Source: Ashinkailepas kermadecensis (taxonomy: Eukaryota; Arthropoda; Thecostraca; Neolepadidae). Taken from it: DNA of 64,000 nucleotides. Shown in pieces: positions 12,057 through 24,470 of the stretch. Position 1 is the first letter of the stretch. Every line of letters starts with the position of its first letter. The notes under the pieces are model-generated. The model saw nothing but the letters and a program-made list of their open reading frames with translations, did not search any database and was not told the origin of the DNA. The DNA is taken from the NCBI GenBank assembly GCA_034440615.1, contig JAOTOM010004344.1, positions 204,854-268,853 of the forward strand. The letters are read 5' to 3'. A program made the position numbers and the translations under genes.

Positions 12057-13380
12057 TCACGAAGCCAAAGGTCAAGACAAGACGTAACTGCCGAGTAAAC
12101 GACACCACGCAATTTGTAATCGGACCACATCCATTATCTAGGCTGACATACGACTCCCGGCCACGGCGAGACTAAATCCGCCAGATATCGCCGAGCTTTA
12201 ACGAGCTGCTTTTTGCCTTTGTGTGTCGCTGCTGAAGCTGCGCTAACATTGGCACACTTAGAGCACTGCCAGGAACACATCCCCTTCCCCAACTTCCAGC
12301 CCCCATCCGGCACGATCACTTCACAGGAGACACCACGCACAAACACAAATCTGGTACCTGACATACCGCCTCCGTATGCCGTTAAATACCTATGCAAGAA
12401 ATTGTCGGGGCACTTCCGGAGGAAAATAGGATTTGCACTGTATTTATTGCATTGTATTGCGTTCTGTAATGGCATCCAAATTTACGTTGGCTGTTATGCC
12501 ACAGTTCTACAGAGGCATGTGAGTATAAAACACACCATGAGTACATAAGAAAATATCACAAAGGATTTTTTTTTTCATGAAAAAGTACAACACAAAGTAC
12601 ACTAGGAAACGTATTATGAAAACGGAGTACGCGCCCGAGTGACACGCGACAAAACATGCACGAATACCGACTAAAATTTTGCAAGAAACTAACGACCGAT
12701 ATGTGAGAACTGCCTTGACGTGTTCCCTAAAAGTCATGCCCGAGTTAACCAGGTGCCGATAACATGAGCTACTAAATGCAATTCATAACATATTTTACAT
12801 TTGTGTGCTAGTGTTATCTTCTTTGCAGAAAAATAACCAAGAACAGAACGATGTCATACGAGTGGTCTGGACAATAATGCATGCACGGCTAAGACATGCT
12901 AAATCCATGTTGTGAAAAAAAGTGAACTGTTATGGGAAGCAGGGTGACATTTACCGAAAGCAGTCATTGGGGCTAAGGTCACATCAACATACTTCACACT
13001 CAGAAGCATGTATTGACCTGCAAACTCGCTGAGCGACTGCATAGATTGCATGGGGTGTTGGTACCAGGGCGTAACGCTACCAGACCAGAACGCTGCTCAC
13101 ACTTCAGAATCGCCGACATTATAAACCGCGAGCGGGTATTAAAATTTCCTTCAACAATAAAAAAAACAGCAGACATTTCGTGCCATGTCGGATCATAATT
13201 TCACTATTGCTTGGTGCAATCCAAAGAACAAGTTTTGCGACGACCAGCCCAAACGTAAACCACCATCGAACATATCGGCACACTGGAGTAGTTTCAGTCT
13301 CTAGACGAGGCTCGGTAGGCCCTATCGCGCATGATGCCGTTGTGTTAACAGTGGTGTTACCAGTCACCGGTTCCTTTCCG
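12057..13380. other. No gene seen
   Basis: Minus-strand frames up to 113 codons (12134-12475) have an unremarkable composition; I find no domain. Rather AT-rich spacer follows. Confidence 0.4.
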
Positions 13381-13975
13381 TTCTGTTCTGATCTGATCTG
13401 ACAAGAACGGCCCCATCAAGTCCTGAACTGGTAACTGGTACACGCACAGCCAGTGTCACATGTAATCCCTGAGTTTGGATGCATTAGTGCTAACTTATTG
13501 TTGCAAATGTAATGCAAGGGCGAACAGCTAAGGCAAGACAAAGTACAGTCAGATTTCAGAAAATGTATGCCTTTCCAGCCAAGACCTAGAGTACCATAAA
13601 GTTAATCACTGCGACAAAACAAAATACATCAGTTATATCCTGATTCTTTGATGCTTTCAGATGAATTGCTACGTTGAGCTTAGCGGGAAAAAAACGTGGA
13701 AAATTATTCGTGATAGTGGGGGTATGAATTATTCCCAGCTTAGTGTCATTTCCCACCCAAATCTGATAAAGAAACGCTGCATGCAGCCCCAGTCTGCTGT
13801 GGTCTGACACACATAGTCCAGTTTGTTCTGATTTGATAAGCATTCTCTTAGAACGTTGTAATCCAACGTGTATTCCCCCAATTCTGCTGCTGAACTGACA
13901 CCCACTCTTCCCCAATCCGTTCAATCTGGCACACATTCCCCGCCTGTTCTGATCTGACTCGAGCGTGGCCGCCAT
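13380..13975. repeat. Degenerate 'gttctgatctga' repeats
   Basis: The word 'gttctgatctga' and variants (attctgctgctgaactgac, gttcaatctggcacacattc) recur at intervals of about 40 bp. The repeat is old and diverged. Confidence 0.45.
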
Positions 13976-14319
13976 TTCCCGAACACAGTCTCAGCTTCAG
14001 CTATAAACTAACCAATCGAGTCCACCCGTGTCTCGATATCACCAATGGATTGCCTTCCTCGTAGAGTCGATACGCAATTCCGTAATATGAGAGAAGTGCT
14101 ACAACACCAGGCACATTTTCTCCATACTTGTGACAGCTATGACCGACGGCCATAGTACGCCAAGAACAGCTATGACCGTCGGCCGCACCAACAACAAACG
14201 AGGCTGTCGTCCGTTCACACATACGAGGGACTTACCCGCCCCGAATGGGGACGCCACACAAACAGGCGCCGATGACAATCTCAAGTCGCTGGGCATCGCA
14301 ACAGTGTGAAATAGCCGGG

Positions 14320-14760
14320 ACTGCGCGATGCACGCCGAAAACAGACGGTTCTCACCAATAAACGCCCAAAACAGTCGGCATCCACCGATATACGCGCAGG
14401 ATAGGTGGGTGGCACTCACCGATGAGCTAAAAACGGACCGCACTCGCCGCTACACACCAATAACAGTCGGTAGTTACCGGTACATACTCAACACAGCCAG
14501 TACTCACCGGACACCGGTATGTTCTCAAAGAAGCCGGTATTCACTGGGCACCGGTACGTACTCAAAGTAGCCGGTACTCGCCGGTACTCACCGATACACG
14601 CCGAAAACAGCCAGTAATCACACCAGACATCAATACATACTCAAAGCAGCCGGTATCCATTAATACACGCCGAAAGAAGCCGGTACCCACCAATACACGC
14701 ACAAAGTAGCTGGCTATCACTGACGCACACCCAGAATAGCCGCTACTCACCGATCAAGGC
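14320..14760. repeat. 30-bp minisatellite
   Basis: Units of the form 'agccggtatccattaataca' plus 'cgccgaaaga' repeat every 30 bp (clearest at 14649-14760) with drift further left. Roughly 14 units. Confidence 0.85.
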
Positions 14761-16720
14761 GTGGAAGAGCCGAGACTTGAAGACGAAGATGAGCCTTTCG
14801 ATGGTGCCGGCCAGAGGCAGTTGATGAACGTTTACCAGTTGCTGTCGATAGCTCTCCAACAGCTCCAGCGCACGGTATGCCTCTGTTCAGATTAGGTTGG
14901 ATCAAATCAGACGGTTCTAAAGAGATAATCCACACAGACGCTCCAGAACGGTCAGGGATAATCTAGCCAGACTTCGATATACGGGCCACAGGGATAATAA
15001 ACAAGTGAGCTTAGCATAGGAGGGGTCGGAGAACTAAACAAAAAGTTGTGCGAATAACCAGTTGTCTTATTGAAAGAGAGATAATAGGCATTTTCACCAC
15101 GTCTACCATATCCTGGAGCTACGATGCAAATAATGCTGCGTTCAGGCGCCACGGCAGTGTGTATATGTAGTCGGTAGGTTCCCTGAAGCAATGCAAAATA
15201 TACTTCAGCTTCACTGGCGCATCCGAAACATTACTGAACATGGAAAGCAAAGAACAGAATGCAACGACAGATATGTTTCCCCTAGCTTTCAAGGGTTGTA
15301 CCTTTAGGTAGTACTGAGGTAGTACTTAGGCACTACTAGGTTGTACTTTTGCATATGCCAAAGGCATGAGAAGAAATTAAATAAATCTTTAAAGTACGAA
15401 TTGTACTTCTCACTGAGCATAATTGGGCAGTATAATGTTCCTAAATTCGCTGATTTCAGCGGAAAACGGCATATAATGAGAAACATTTTTACATCCTAGC
15501 CACATACTGTCTTTTTATTTGCATCCTTCACCGATCTGTATCAAATGCATCCGAGAGATCTGCCATGTAGAAGAGGCAAATAACATTACCCCCAATCAGC
15601 TTCGTGTCTGTGTAATGTTGCTGAGAACTGCACAAAACAACACGCATTGCCATTAGTTGCATAAATGATAATTTTATGGATTCAATCAATTCACAATCAC
15701 AATCAATGCACTACATTTATTAATTCAATTATTGCACACTCAATAAATTAAGCAAGTCAAATAATCACCTGGGTGATAATCAAGTATTTAAATTGCGTAC
15801 CTCATGTTATGCAAATTATATTTATATATATATATATAATGGTATCTTATATTATATTCCCACTTTGATAAACACCCGCTAATAAAAATATTTTGCATTT
15901 GACTTCCAGCGAAAAGAATTTCGATAACTGGGCACATTATGACTAGAGGCTCCTTGTGTTCCCTGTGTTTATTCTTGGAGGTTCCCTGTGTTACCTGTCC
16001 CTGTGTCTGCACAGTTCATGGAGATACTAGATACCGAGCCAGCAGTTATTCGCAGCAGTCCGGGGCGGGCCAGGTCATCCGTATAGGTATTCGGATCACA
16101 CTTCTTTACCTCTAGCAGTGGTTAGGGAAAGTGGATTGTACAACGAGATAAGCCCAAACAATGCTTAGGGCCAGAGGGGATAGCTAAACATGCTGATGTC
16201 CAGTACTGCAGGCCAGGGATGTCATTTTATGAAAATGATTGGGATAGCTCAAAAGTTCAAAGGTACATGACGCGACAGATGTGGACAAGAATCTGGAAAA
16301 CAGTACTGAGCACATAAACACGGAAGATATGTCTTGATCGTACATCAGGCGTATTACCTGACCGCGGCAGATACCGAGTACGCAAAATATGAACGCCATT
16401 ACGGTATGAAAAGATCACCACTGACATAATGGTTTCTTACTTTGCATTTCCCAGCATGCTTTTTCTTGCGCATAGTGTAATCTGAGCTTGTTGGCTGAAC
16501 TCCGACTACACCACCTCCTCGCTAAATCCAACGGTGGCACCACCGTGTGGTATGTTGCGAACGCGTCCCACACAGTCATTTCCCTATGTATATCGTCTGC
16601 CGCAGTCGAGGAAGATTTTAGACGGACCCTACCCCGTGTAACCAGAAGACGAACGAACTGTTGGCATATTACGAGCAAGGCTTGCTAGCCTCAAGCCTCT
16701 AATACGCACTTATTCCGGTC
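14761..16720. other. No gene seen
   Basis: Largely unique-looking, with a short (TA)n at 15822-15838 and a small duplication of 'gtagtact' at 15307-15325. No convincing coding region. Confidence 0.4.
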
Positions 16721-16724
16721 AGTC

Positions 16725-17335
16725 CTTCCGGTCAGATCCTCATACCACATCTCGGGGGAGGGTCCCTAAAGAAACTATCTAACTTCCAAACTAGGCGTTG
16801 CACGGAAATGGACGTGGTACCATCGGAAAGCCCTCCACGAATTGGGTTCGAAATGGGTATTATTGTTCAATGTTGGAAAATCTGAAAATAAAAATGGCGG
16901 TCTTGGGGAAAATCTACTTTTCAGACATTTTATATCTGCATATTAGGGAAATTTTGGTTGTGCAATGCAACTTTGCCACTATTAGGTCATGCAAACACGA
17001 AAGAAATGATGTTTTTTTAACAGCAGTGTCTAAGCAGGCCAAAGCCACATTGCGCAATTTATCGTCACATGATCTCAAGCCACTTGACCGAGGTCAAGCA
17101 AATTGGATATGGAACTTCTGATACTTTTGCATGCATACCAAGGTAAAAATGGTGTTACAAACATACATATTACGAAAATATGAAAATTTGCCATCAATAG
17201 GCCAAATTGTCCGTGACCTCATGTCGCTGACATGACCTCAAATAAAATCAAAGATATACATTTTGAAGCAATGTCCAATTCCACTAACGTAGTAAGTTTC
17301 ACATCAATACATCTTCATGCCCATGTTTACATTCA
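16725..17335. mobile_element. AGGTCA-rich dispersed element, copy 1
   Basis: Starts with 'ggtcagatcctcataccaca' followed by 'tctcgggggagg', 'ctatctaacttccaaactag' and 'catcggaaagccctccacga'. The same series opens the copies at 23.36 kb and 57.35 kb. The interior has 'gaccgaggtcaagcaaattg' and 'tgacctcatgtcgctgacat', and near its end 'aaagatatacattttgaagc', shared with 23.72 and 24.21 kb. No coding capacity. Probably a non-autonomous DNA transposon. Confidence 0.65.
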
Positions 17336-17449
17336 CTCAGGTCAATGGGATGTAGGTGCATCTTTTAAACACGAAATTAATACTGGAAAAACGCAGGTCA
17401 TGAGATAGAGAGGAAGACAGGTAGGTACTACGAAATACTGACCTTGCTT

Positions 17450-18343
17450 TTTGATAGGCATATTGAGCAATGGTGTAGGCTCCACGTCTCATTGTAATCG
17501 ACACACAAGGCGAGTTAGAATAGTGCCTGGCAGCATATTCAGCAATGATGTAGACTTCACGCCCCACTGTAACAGAAACACAAGCCGTGTTAGAATAGCG
17601 CCTGGTGGCATATCCAGCAATGATGTAGACTCCACGTCCCACTGTAGCAGAGACACAGGCCGTGTTAGAATAGCGCCTGGTGGCATATTCAGCAATGGTG
17701 TAGACTTCACGTCCCACTGTAACAGAAACACAAGCCCTGTTAGAATAGACTCCACGTCTCACTGCAACAGACACGGGGCGTGTTAGAATAGCGCCTGGTG
17801 GCATATTCAGCAATGGTGTAGACTTCACGTCCCACTGTAACAGAAACACAAGCCGTGTTAGAATAGCGCCTGGTGGCATATTCAGCAATGGTGTAGACTT
17901 CACGTCCCACTGTAACAGAAACACAAGCCGTGTTAGAATAGCGCCTGGTGGCATATTCAGCAATGGTGTAGACTCCACGTCCCAGTGTAAGACACAAGGC
18001 GTGTTAGAATAGCGCCTGGTGGCATATTCAGCAATGGTGTAGACTCCACGTCCCAGTGTAAGACACAAGGCGTGTTAGAATAGCGCCTGGTGACATATTC
18101 AGCAATGGTGTAGACTCCACGTCCCACTGCAACAGACACAGGGCGTGTTAGAATAGCGCCTGGTGACATATTCAGCAATGGTGTATACTCCACGTCCCAC
18201 TGCAACAGACACAAGGCGTGTTAGAATAGCGCCTGGTTGCATATTTAGCAATGATGTAGACTTCACGTTCCACTGCAAGAGTGGAAGAGGGGGGCGCTGC
18301 AAGAGGGGGGCGCTATTCTAACACAAGGCGTGTTAGAATAGCG
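17450..18343. repeat. 75-bp minisatellite, about 12 units
   Basis: The full unit runs 'gcctggtggcatattcagca', 'atggtgtagacttcacgtcc', 'cactgtaacagaaacacaag', 'ccgtgttagaatagc' (75 bp = 25 codons), with shorter variants lacking part of 'cagaaac'. Units are nearly identical, which indicates recent homogenisation. The minus-strand frame of 243 codons (17337-18068) is the array read through. Confidence 0.93.
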
Positions 18344-18344
18344 C
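18309..18344. repeat. Inverted repeat ending the 75-bp array
   Basis: The last unit is followed by 'gcgctattctaacac', the five bases 'aaggc', then 'gtgttagaatagcgc'. The two 15-bp arms are perfect reverse complements, so the array end can form a hairpin. Confidence 0.85.
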
Positions 18345-19010
18345 CTGGTGGCTATGTCGTGCTTCGTACAAATTATTATGTCCAGTCACAGGCAGGGTCC
18401 AGACACAAGCTGCCTAATAGAAGTGGGTAGGTACCTACATACATATCTAGGTATGTATACCTTAGCGTATCTAGCCCCATAATTAAAAAAATGTATCTAT
18501 AAATGCTCAAGCTGGCGCTACCGATCGGAACATGATCAAAGGACGTCCTCCACACCTTAGGCGGTGGATTATTTGCCATTGATCCTGAGCGTGAGTGGCA
18601 ACACCGGAGATTTTGGGATTCTGGATCCCTACCCGAATCAAATATCGCATTAGGCTTAGGCAAATCCCGCACCAGATATTATTGTCCCAAAATACATTGT
18701 GGGTGTATTCCTGGGGATTGGGAGACATATCCTCCCACGTCCAGTATTTCAAACCATGCATTTGTCCCCCTCTCTCACCTGTGACATTTTCAGGGGTGTG
18801 TATTTCAGTATTTGCCTCTGGATTTCGGGAAAAGGAATTCTTCCTCCGCTCGGCACGCAAGGATGGATTAATCCACCTGAATTATGAAAACAAGAATACC
18901 CCCGAATACCTATACCTACACCTTTCATCACGGGTCTTGATTTCTGAAAATTATTGGAGGAATACGTGACCGGCAATGGGCATGCCCAAATGGATTCGTG
19001 GGGGGGGGGG
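18345..19010. other. No gene seen
   Basis: Overlapping frames on both strands at 18.5-18.9 kb; none recognisable. Confidence 0.35.
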
Positions 19011-19011
19011 A

Positions 19012-19110
19012 GGCACACTCCATAGGGTCACATGTTAAAAGTGTAAAATATTAGGAATAAAATACAACATTCAGGGAGCACTTGCCCAGTCAAAAGTGCA
19101 TAAAACAACA
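19012..19110 (+). repeat. Dispersed 'gggtcacatgttaaaagt' repeat, partial
   Basis: The word 'ccatagggtcacatgttaaa' and following sequence resemble those at 20590 and 32543. It is a short, diverged copy of that family. Confidence 0.45.
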
Positions 19111-19279
19111 CCCCAGCCTTTGATCCTCTTCCAGCAAGTCTGGCTATCCCGATAAATTGCTGGATGCAGTGGGGGGGAGGGGAGACTGAAGCATGTGCCC
19201 CTCCCCAGATCGGAAAACGGCGCATTGTTGTATTCTTCAAAGTTTTCGATTGAAGGCGACGTCCATCCGTAGGCCTGAT

Positions 19280-19830
19280 TGCGCCACGCCGTTGAAAGGT
19301 CACCCTTCTGAAAGAAATTGGTGCATCTTGGGAAGATCCGATTGCGCCTGTCGAATTCTTAGTGAAGCACCTCCGGAGACACGGCTATCACTAGACGGGT
19401 GCCCCCCCAGCAATGTCTGGATCCGCCAGAGCGCCGATGACGGTGGAAGGCACTCGTACATCCCAACGTAACTAGATGCCTGGTGCTCTTCACTGGGGAT
19501 CCAGAGGGGGACAGCTGGAACACGTGCCTCTCCCACGGAGACACGGCGCCCCTCAGACTAGAAAAATGCACATCTCTGGGTAGAAAAGGCAGACAAGTGC
19601 CACACCCGCCTCCCCGATACAAATGTTCGGATCGACTATTGCCAAGGGACAGTTGGGGCACGTGGCCACCCCTATGGAGATGCGCGCCCCCTCTGACTGG
19701 AAAAAAGCGTCCCTCCAGAACGCTCGAGTGTAACCCTTGAATTTTAAGTGGCCCCCTCCAGAGAAATGGCGCGCCCTCCAGACAGGTGCCCCCTCCCCCA
19801 ATCAAAATTCCTGGATTCGAGCCTGGTGCA
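19280..19830. repeat. Degenerate C-rich repeats
   Basis: Words such as 'gcgcccctcagactagaaaa', 'gcgccccctctgactggaaa' and 'tggccccctccagagaaatg' recur every 40-80 bp. They resemble, in reverse orientation, the repeat embedded at 8630-8885. Confidence 0.5.
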
Positions 19831-20550
19831 CTTTCATGGCGGATGGTGTACTGCTGGAGGTAGAAATTGCAACAGCAACACCAATTTGAATACTGCAACA
19901 CCATCTTTGCAGCAACTGTCTCCGCATTCGCATTGCTTTGTCCAAGGTCATATAGGTAAGTACCTACCTACGGGGTTGGGTATTATTCATAATGGGCTAC
20001 GGCTTTGCCCATGGATGGAGAGGTTTCAAAATTCCCCATTAGGCCCATTAGGTATGCAACACCAACTTTCTTAGCTTGGCAACACCAATTATATAGTTTA
20101 TAAAAACACTTTTCCTGCTCCTCTTCCACATATATGCGCACTTACCTTTGCAGTCCAACGACCATGACATGATCATTTCCAAAGATGATTTTATGTTCTA
20201 CGCTTTGCGCAGGTGGAGGCTGAGTGACTTATAACTACGGCTACTTTGATGACGAGTCCCTTGGGATGAACAGCCAAATGCCCAGAAAGCACACGCTACT
20301 CTATTACACTGGGAAGCATTCGTTATTAAAGTCACATCTGCTTAGCTAGCTAGCCAGTAAAGTACCGAAACCTGTCGAAAAGCTTTCCAAACCGTACAGT
20401 TGTAAAGTTGCTGCCTGACATATTTTAAAAATATCGCAGCGCGTGCGTAGAACGTGTGCGTGGACGAAATCATTGGCATCATCCAACTTCCTCGTGCAGT
20501 AAATCAGAGCATACCCCTGTTGCAGGGGTCTTGGTCGAGGGTGGCATAAT
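19831..20550. other. No gene seen
   Basis: Spacer DNA without recognisable features. Confidence 0.4.
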
Positions 20551-20554
20551 ACGT

Positions 20555-20720
20555 GGAGGAAATGGGTGGACCCAAATGGATCGAGGGACTCACTCCACAG
20601 GGTCCCATGTTAAAAGTTGAAATTATTGAGGGGAGCAACGCCAACATCGAGGGGCACTTCCCCCTCAAAAAGTATACAAAACCACACCCATGTCTTGTTT
20701 TCATATCGATGAGAAACTTA
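20555..20720 (+). repeat. Dispersed 'gttaaaagttgaaattatt' repeat
   Basis: The stretch with 'cagggtcccatgttaaaagt', 'tgaggggagcaacg' and 'cccctcaaaaagtatacaaa' matches the copy at 32540-32620. It is the terminal part of the same ~0.9-kb family found inverted at 30 and 33 kb. Confidence 0.6.
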
Positions 20721-21355
20721 ATGGGCGAACCGAATCAGATTAAATATAATTTGGATATTTTTTTTCATAAAACGTGATAGCAAAGCATAGCAAATATAGA
20801 TTACTTTTTTTGGAAAAGTAATCAATATTACGTTCATATCCTGTGTTGCTGTGAGCAGTTGTGTCGCTTTATGCATGGACGGGTCCAGCAGCCTGATTTC
20901 GATGAAGGGAATGCAAAAATCATCCGATTTCGATGTTCTTATCAGATTTGAACAGCATTTGTCGCGTCTGTTAAAGACAATATTTATGCCATCAAATATT
21001 CGTACATTTCGAGAAAATGCGATCCCATTGCAAATTTCCGGCAATTAGGGCCTCTTCGGGGGATGGCCTTGTTTCCCCCCTCCCTAGATGCGCCCCTGGC
21101 TTCATGAAGACATTGGGTGGTCAGATCAAGTTCATTTAAGAACAATCGTGCTCGATCAAGATTTTTGCAGATCTTGCTTGTGCTGTTCGAGGATATATCT
21201 GTTGAGTGTGATGGGCTCTGGACTTCTCCGAATCAACTTTAGGGTTCAGCACTTGGAAGAGGGGACAATTTAACATTGGTGTGGCGCTATTCAACATTGG
21301 ATGGGCATGTGTGCTCCTCCCCCAACAGCGGCGGCGGAAGCAAATGTGTCATGGG
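20721..21355. other. No gene seen
   Basis: AT-rich spacer. Short complementary frames occur at 20.72-21.05 kb on both strands; none is recognisable. Confidence 0.4.
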
Positions 21356-21359
21356 GATC

Positions 21360-22560
21360 AAAACAGCACGGTGGAAATTACAAAAATCCACGATCGCGCG
21401 TTCTTTGGAGCCACCAAAATTGTGCCAGAGCACTCAAAATCGTGCTGGTGGCCCAAAACTTGCAATCGAGCCCCCAAAGATCGAGTCGGAATCCCTACTA
21501 AGTACAGCGAGGATCCCAAAACTCACACAGGGGCTAAAAAAATCCCCCCAAAAAAATCGTCCTCGGGCACAAAATATTAATCGTGGGTGCCTAAACAAGT
21601 ATGCGTCAAAGCCAAAATAAATGCAGCGCGGCCTAAAAGATCGCGCCATGGCGCCAAAATTCCCATCGGGGCCCCGAAAATTTCGCGTCGGAATCCAAAC
21701 TCAATACAACGGGCCTCGAAAACTCGCTCCGGGGCCCGAAAATTGAGTCGGGATTCCCAAAATCACGCTGGCGCCCAAAAGATTCGCGTAATAGCCTCAA
21801 ATAAATCCAGCGGGGCCCCGTAAACTCGCACCGGGGCCCGAAAAAATCGTGCCGCGTCACCAAAAAAATCGCGTTGAGAGCACAAAAGTTCCCGTCTGGG
21901 CCCCACAAATTCGTGTCTGGGCTTCAAATACTTACAGCGGGATCCCGAATGCTCCCACCAGGGCCCGATAAATCGCGCCTGGCCCAACAAAGAATTCGCG
22001 TTGGGCCCCAAGAATACCACCGGAACCAGAAAAATCTAGCCGGGCGCAAAACAAATTTAGCAGAGATCCCATAACACCAATCCGGTCCGGAAAACCGACA
22101 ATAAGCACCCAGCATCGCGTCACAGCTTCCAAAAATTTGCCTAGGACCTCGAAGAAAACGTGTGGGGTCTCGAAAAAAATCACGCAGAGACCGACAATCC
22201 GTGTCGGGGACCCAAAAAAATCGTTCCAGCCAGTTAGTAATTGGAGATTTAGGGTGATGCGACCAGTCTTTGATCATTCGTGCCCAGCTGGGGGCCCAAA
22301 AATTGAGCCGGATCCCGAAAAATCATACCGGGTCCCGAAAGAGACCCGAAAAAAGAAGAAAAACCATACCGGGACTACGAAAAATTTAGAAGACGTCCCG
22401 AAAAATAACGTCAGGACCAGAAAACTGCCGTCGGGGCCCAAATGCTCGCGCCGGGGACCAATAGCATCGTACTGGGGCAATTTATCGTAGGGACCCTAAG
22501 AATACAGTGGGGCCCATAAAATCGCATCGGGCCCGAAAGAAAGCAAGCCACTGCAAAAAA
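21360..22560. repeat. Diverged ~30-bp satellite, 'gggcccgaaaaatcg' type
   Basis: About 1.2 kb of degenerate units alternating a C/G-rich word (cggggcccgaaaa, gggccccacaaa, gggacccaaaaaaa) and a word like 'atcgcgttg', with spacing close to 30 bp. Low stop density makes both strands open. An unrelated piece at about 22222-22290 interrupts it. Confidence 0.7.
22222..22290 (-). mobile_element. SINE/LINE 3'-tail fragment inside the satellite
   Basis: 'cagttagtaattggagattt', then 'agggtgatgcgaccagtctt' and 'tgatcattcgtgcccag', match the fragment at 40370-40440 ('agttagttatttggctttag', 'gatcattcgcgcccagg'). The shared piece with a (TTAG)n-like edge looks like the 3' end of a retroposon family on the minus strand. 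Confidence 0.5.
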
Positions 22561-23235
22561 AAATCAGAAAACAAAATGGCCGGGCCACGAAAAACGTCTG
22601 AAGCGGAGAGGTTTCTTTACATAGACGACAGTTCGTTTCCCTGTAAATAGCTCCCGGCCGGCAATCTGACCAAATCAGAAGCTGGAGCCTGGATAGTGTT
22701 GCTCGACGTGCGTTGCACTTCTTTTCAAAGCACGAAAAAGATTCACGAGGATAGAAGATTTGTTTAATGTTTGTTTGTACAATCCCACCCAAGGGAGCTT
22801 GGGGGCCGGCGGCTCGATCTCTCCCGACCGAAACCTATTATGTGGTGTGAAATATACAGAACAAAACACTTAAAAACGCAACAACCGATACACAGGTGGT
22901 CTAAATCGGATTACGTGCTGTCAGGAGCGGGGGTTGTTCAGGAAAATAGCACCACCTGCTATTTTTTTTAAACTCCACACCCTGAGTTGATTCGCCGACC
23001 GACGTTTTGATGACATGTACTGAACTTGCTGCTGGGTGTCGTCCGCCGGTTACCATGTAGCTATAAGCTTTCGTTGTTGCCGCCAGGGTGATGATAATTT
23101 ATATTTTTCTAACATACCGCGGCACGCGCATCCTCACATTGAATTCGACAAGTTTTGTTCAAGCCATTTCAAGTTTCAGTGATTTATATTGAAACATAAT
23201 TAACGAATGTTCATTGTCCAGCACGTTCGCATTTC
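22561..23235. other. No gene seen
   Basis: Spacer DNA; no domain or repeat recognised. Confidence 0.4.
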
Positions 23236-23251
23236 GTATATATATATATGT

Positions 23252-23315
<64 letters not shown>
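23236..23315. repeat. (TA)n microsatellite
   Basis: Short (TA)n, then 'tgtatgtttta', then a long uninterrupted (TA)n to about 23315. Confidence 0.97.
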
Positions 23316-23319
<4 letters not shown>

Positions 23320-23349
23320 TGGCATCAAATTGGCAAGCGTATCAACCTT

Positions 23350-24470
23350 AAACTCTCTCCGGTCAGATCCTCACATCCCGGCTTTGGGGGAGGGGGGATT
23401 GTTGTTGTTAAAGAACCCCCTCTAACTTTCAAACAAAGCGGTACACGAACGCCAGCCGGGTATGAACCGAACGCCCTCGATGAATAGGGTTTGAAAATGG
23501 CCCCACTTATTATTTTAATTAAGTTTGACTCAAAATAGCGGTTTTTCAGAATAAAAAATGACGTTTCAAAAACATATACCTCCATTCCTGATAAAGTAAT
23601 GGAGATAAAACGCACGCCATTGTATAGCTAATTACACAGCGCATATTACAAAAGTAGTTATGTTGATCCATCATGGGCTGAAATTGGCAGTGACATGAGG
23701 TCACTAAGCTGCCGTCGAATATAAATCCAAGATATACGTGTTGTAAGCACTGCCAAGTTGCATTCATGCACTAAGCTTCATTTCAATATATATTCACGTA
23801 AATGAGCCCAAAAAATCTTAAAATTGTCATAGGATAATGACCTACATAGACCTTGCTATTGACTATGATTCATAGTTTTAGTTCCATCAAGTGCCATAGA
23901 TCCTGCAATGCACGTTTGATGCTATTTAAGCCATGAAAACTAGAAATATACCATAATAATACTATTATGTCTATGTCTAAATAGGTCTAAATAGGTGTCT
24001 AAATAGATTTCGACCACTCAGCGCACTTGTTCACCTGGCCTCAGGTCACTTGACGGAGGTCAATCAAATTGAAGGAGGAACTTCTCATATTTATACATGC
24101 ATACCGCGGGAAAATGCTATTATAAGGACATACATATCACAAAAATAGACAAATTGGTCAAAAATTGCCCATGACCTCAGGTCCCTGACCGGACCTGACC
24201 TCTAACAGAAATCCAATATATGCGTTTTGTAGGTACCGCCGAATCTTATTCCAGTAGCAAGTTTCGTTTCAATATATTTTGATTTAGATGAGCTATCAAT
24301 CTTGAAACATGTTTGGAGGTGGTCCTCTTTTACCTGAGCTAGGTCAATTACCTTACATGACCTGAGGTTCAGAATTCCGCATGAGACGCAAGAAAGATAA
24401 AGAAAAAGGCACTGCATATTTCGCGTGTTCTCAATCACGGGAAAACCTTAGGCGTGGTGGGGGTAGCAAG
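23350..24470. mobile_element. AGGTCA-rich dispersed element, copy 2, internally duplicated
   Basis: Opens with 'ggtcagatcctcacatcccg' and 'cccctctaactttcaaacaa', as in the 16.7-kb and 57.35-kb copies. The interior contains the same module twice: 'aaatccaagatatacgtgtt' near 23719 and 'aaatccaatatatgcgtttt' near 24210, each followed by 'caagtttcgtttcaatatat' or a close variant. Repeated 'tgacctcaggtc' words occur at about 24040-24060, 24172-24205 and 24330-24370. No coding capacity. Confidence 0.65.

Noticed and set aside
12134..12475. 113-codon minus-strand frame
   Set aside because: Contains several Cys and a hydrophilic middle but no pattern I can assign, and no clean splice sites.
17337..18302. 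243-codon and shorter minus-strand frames over the 75-bp array
   Set aside because: Array reading without start context, domain or flanking exons.
17450..18343. CRISPR-like array
   Set aside because: Units are head-to-tail with no unique spacers and the sequence is clearly eukaryotic.
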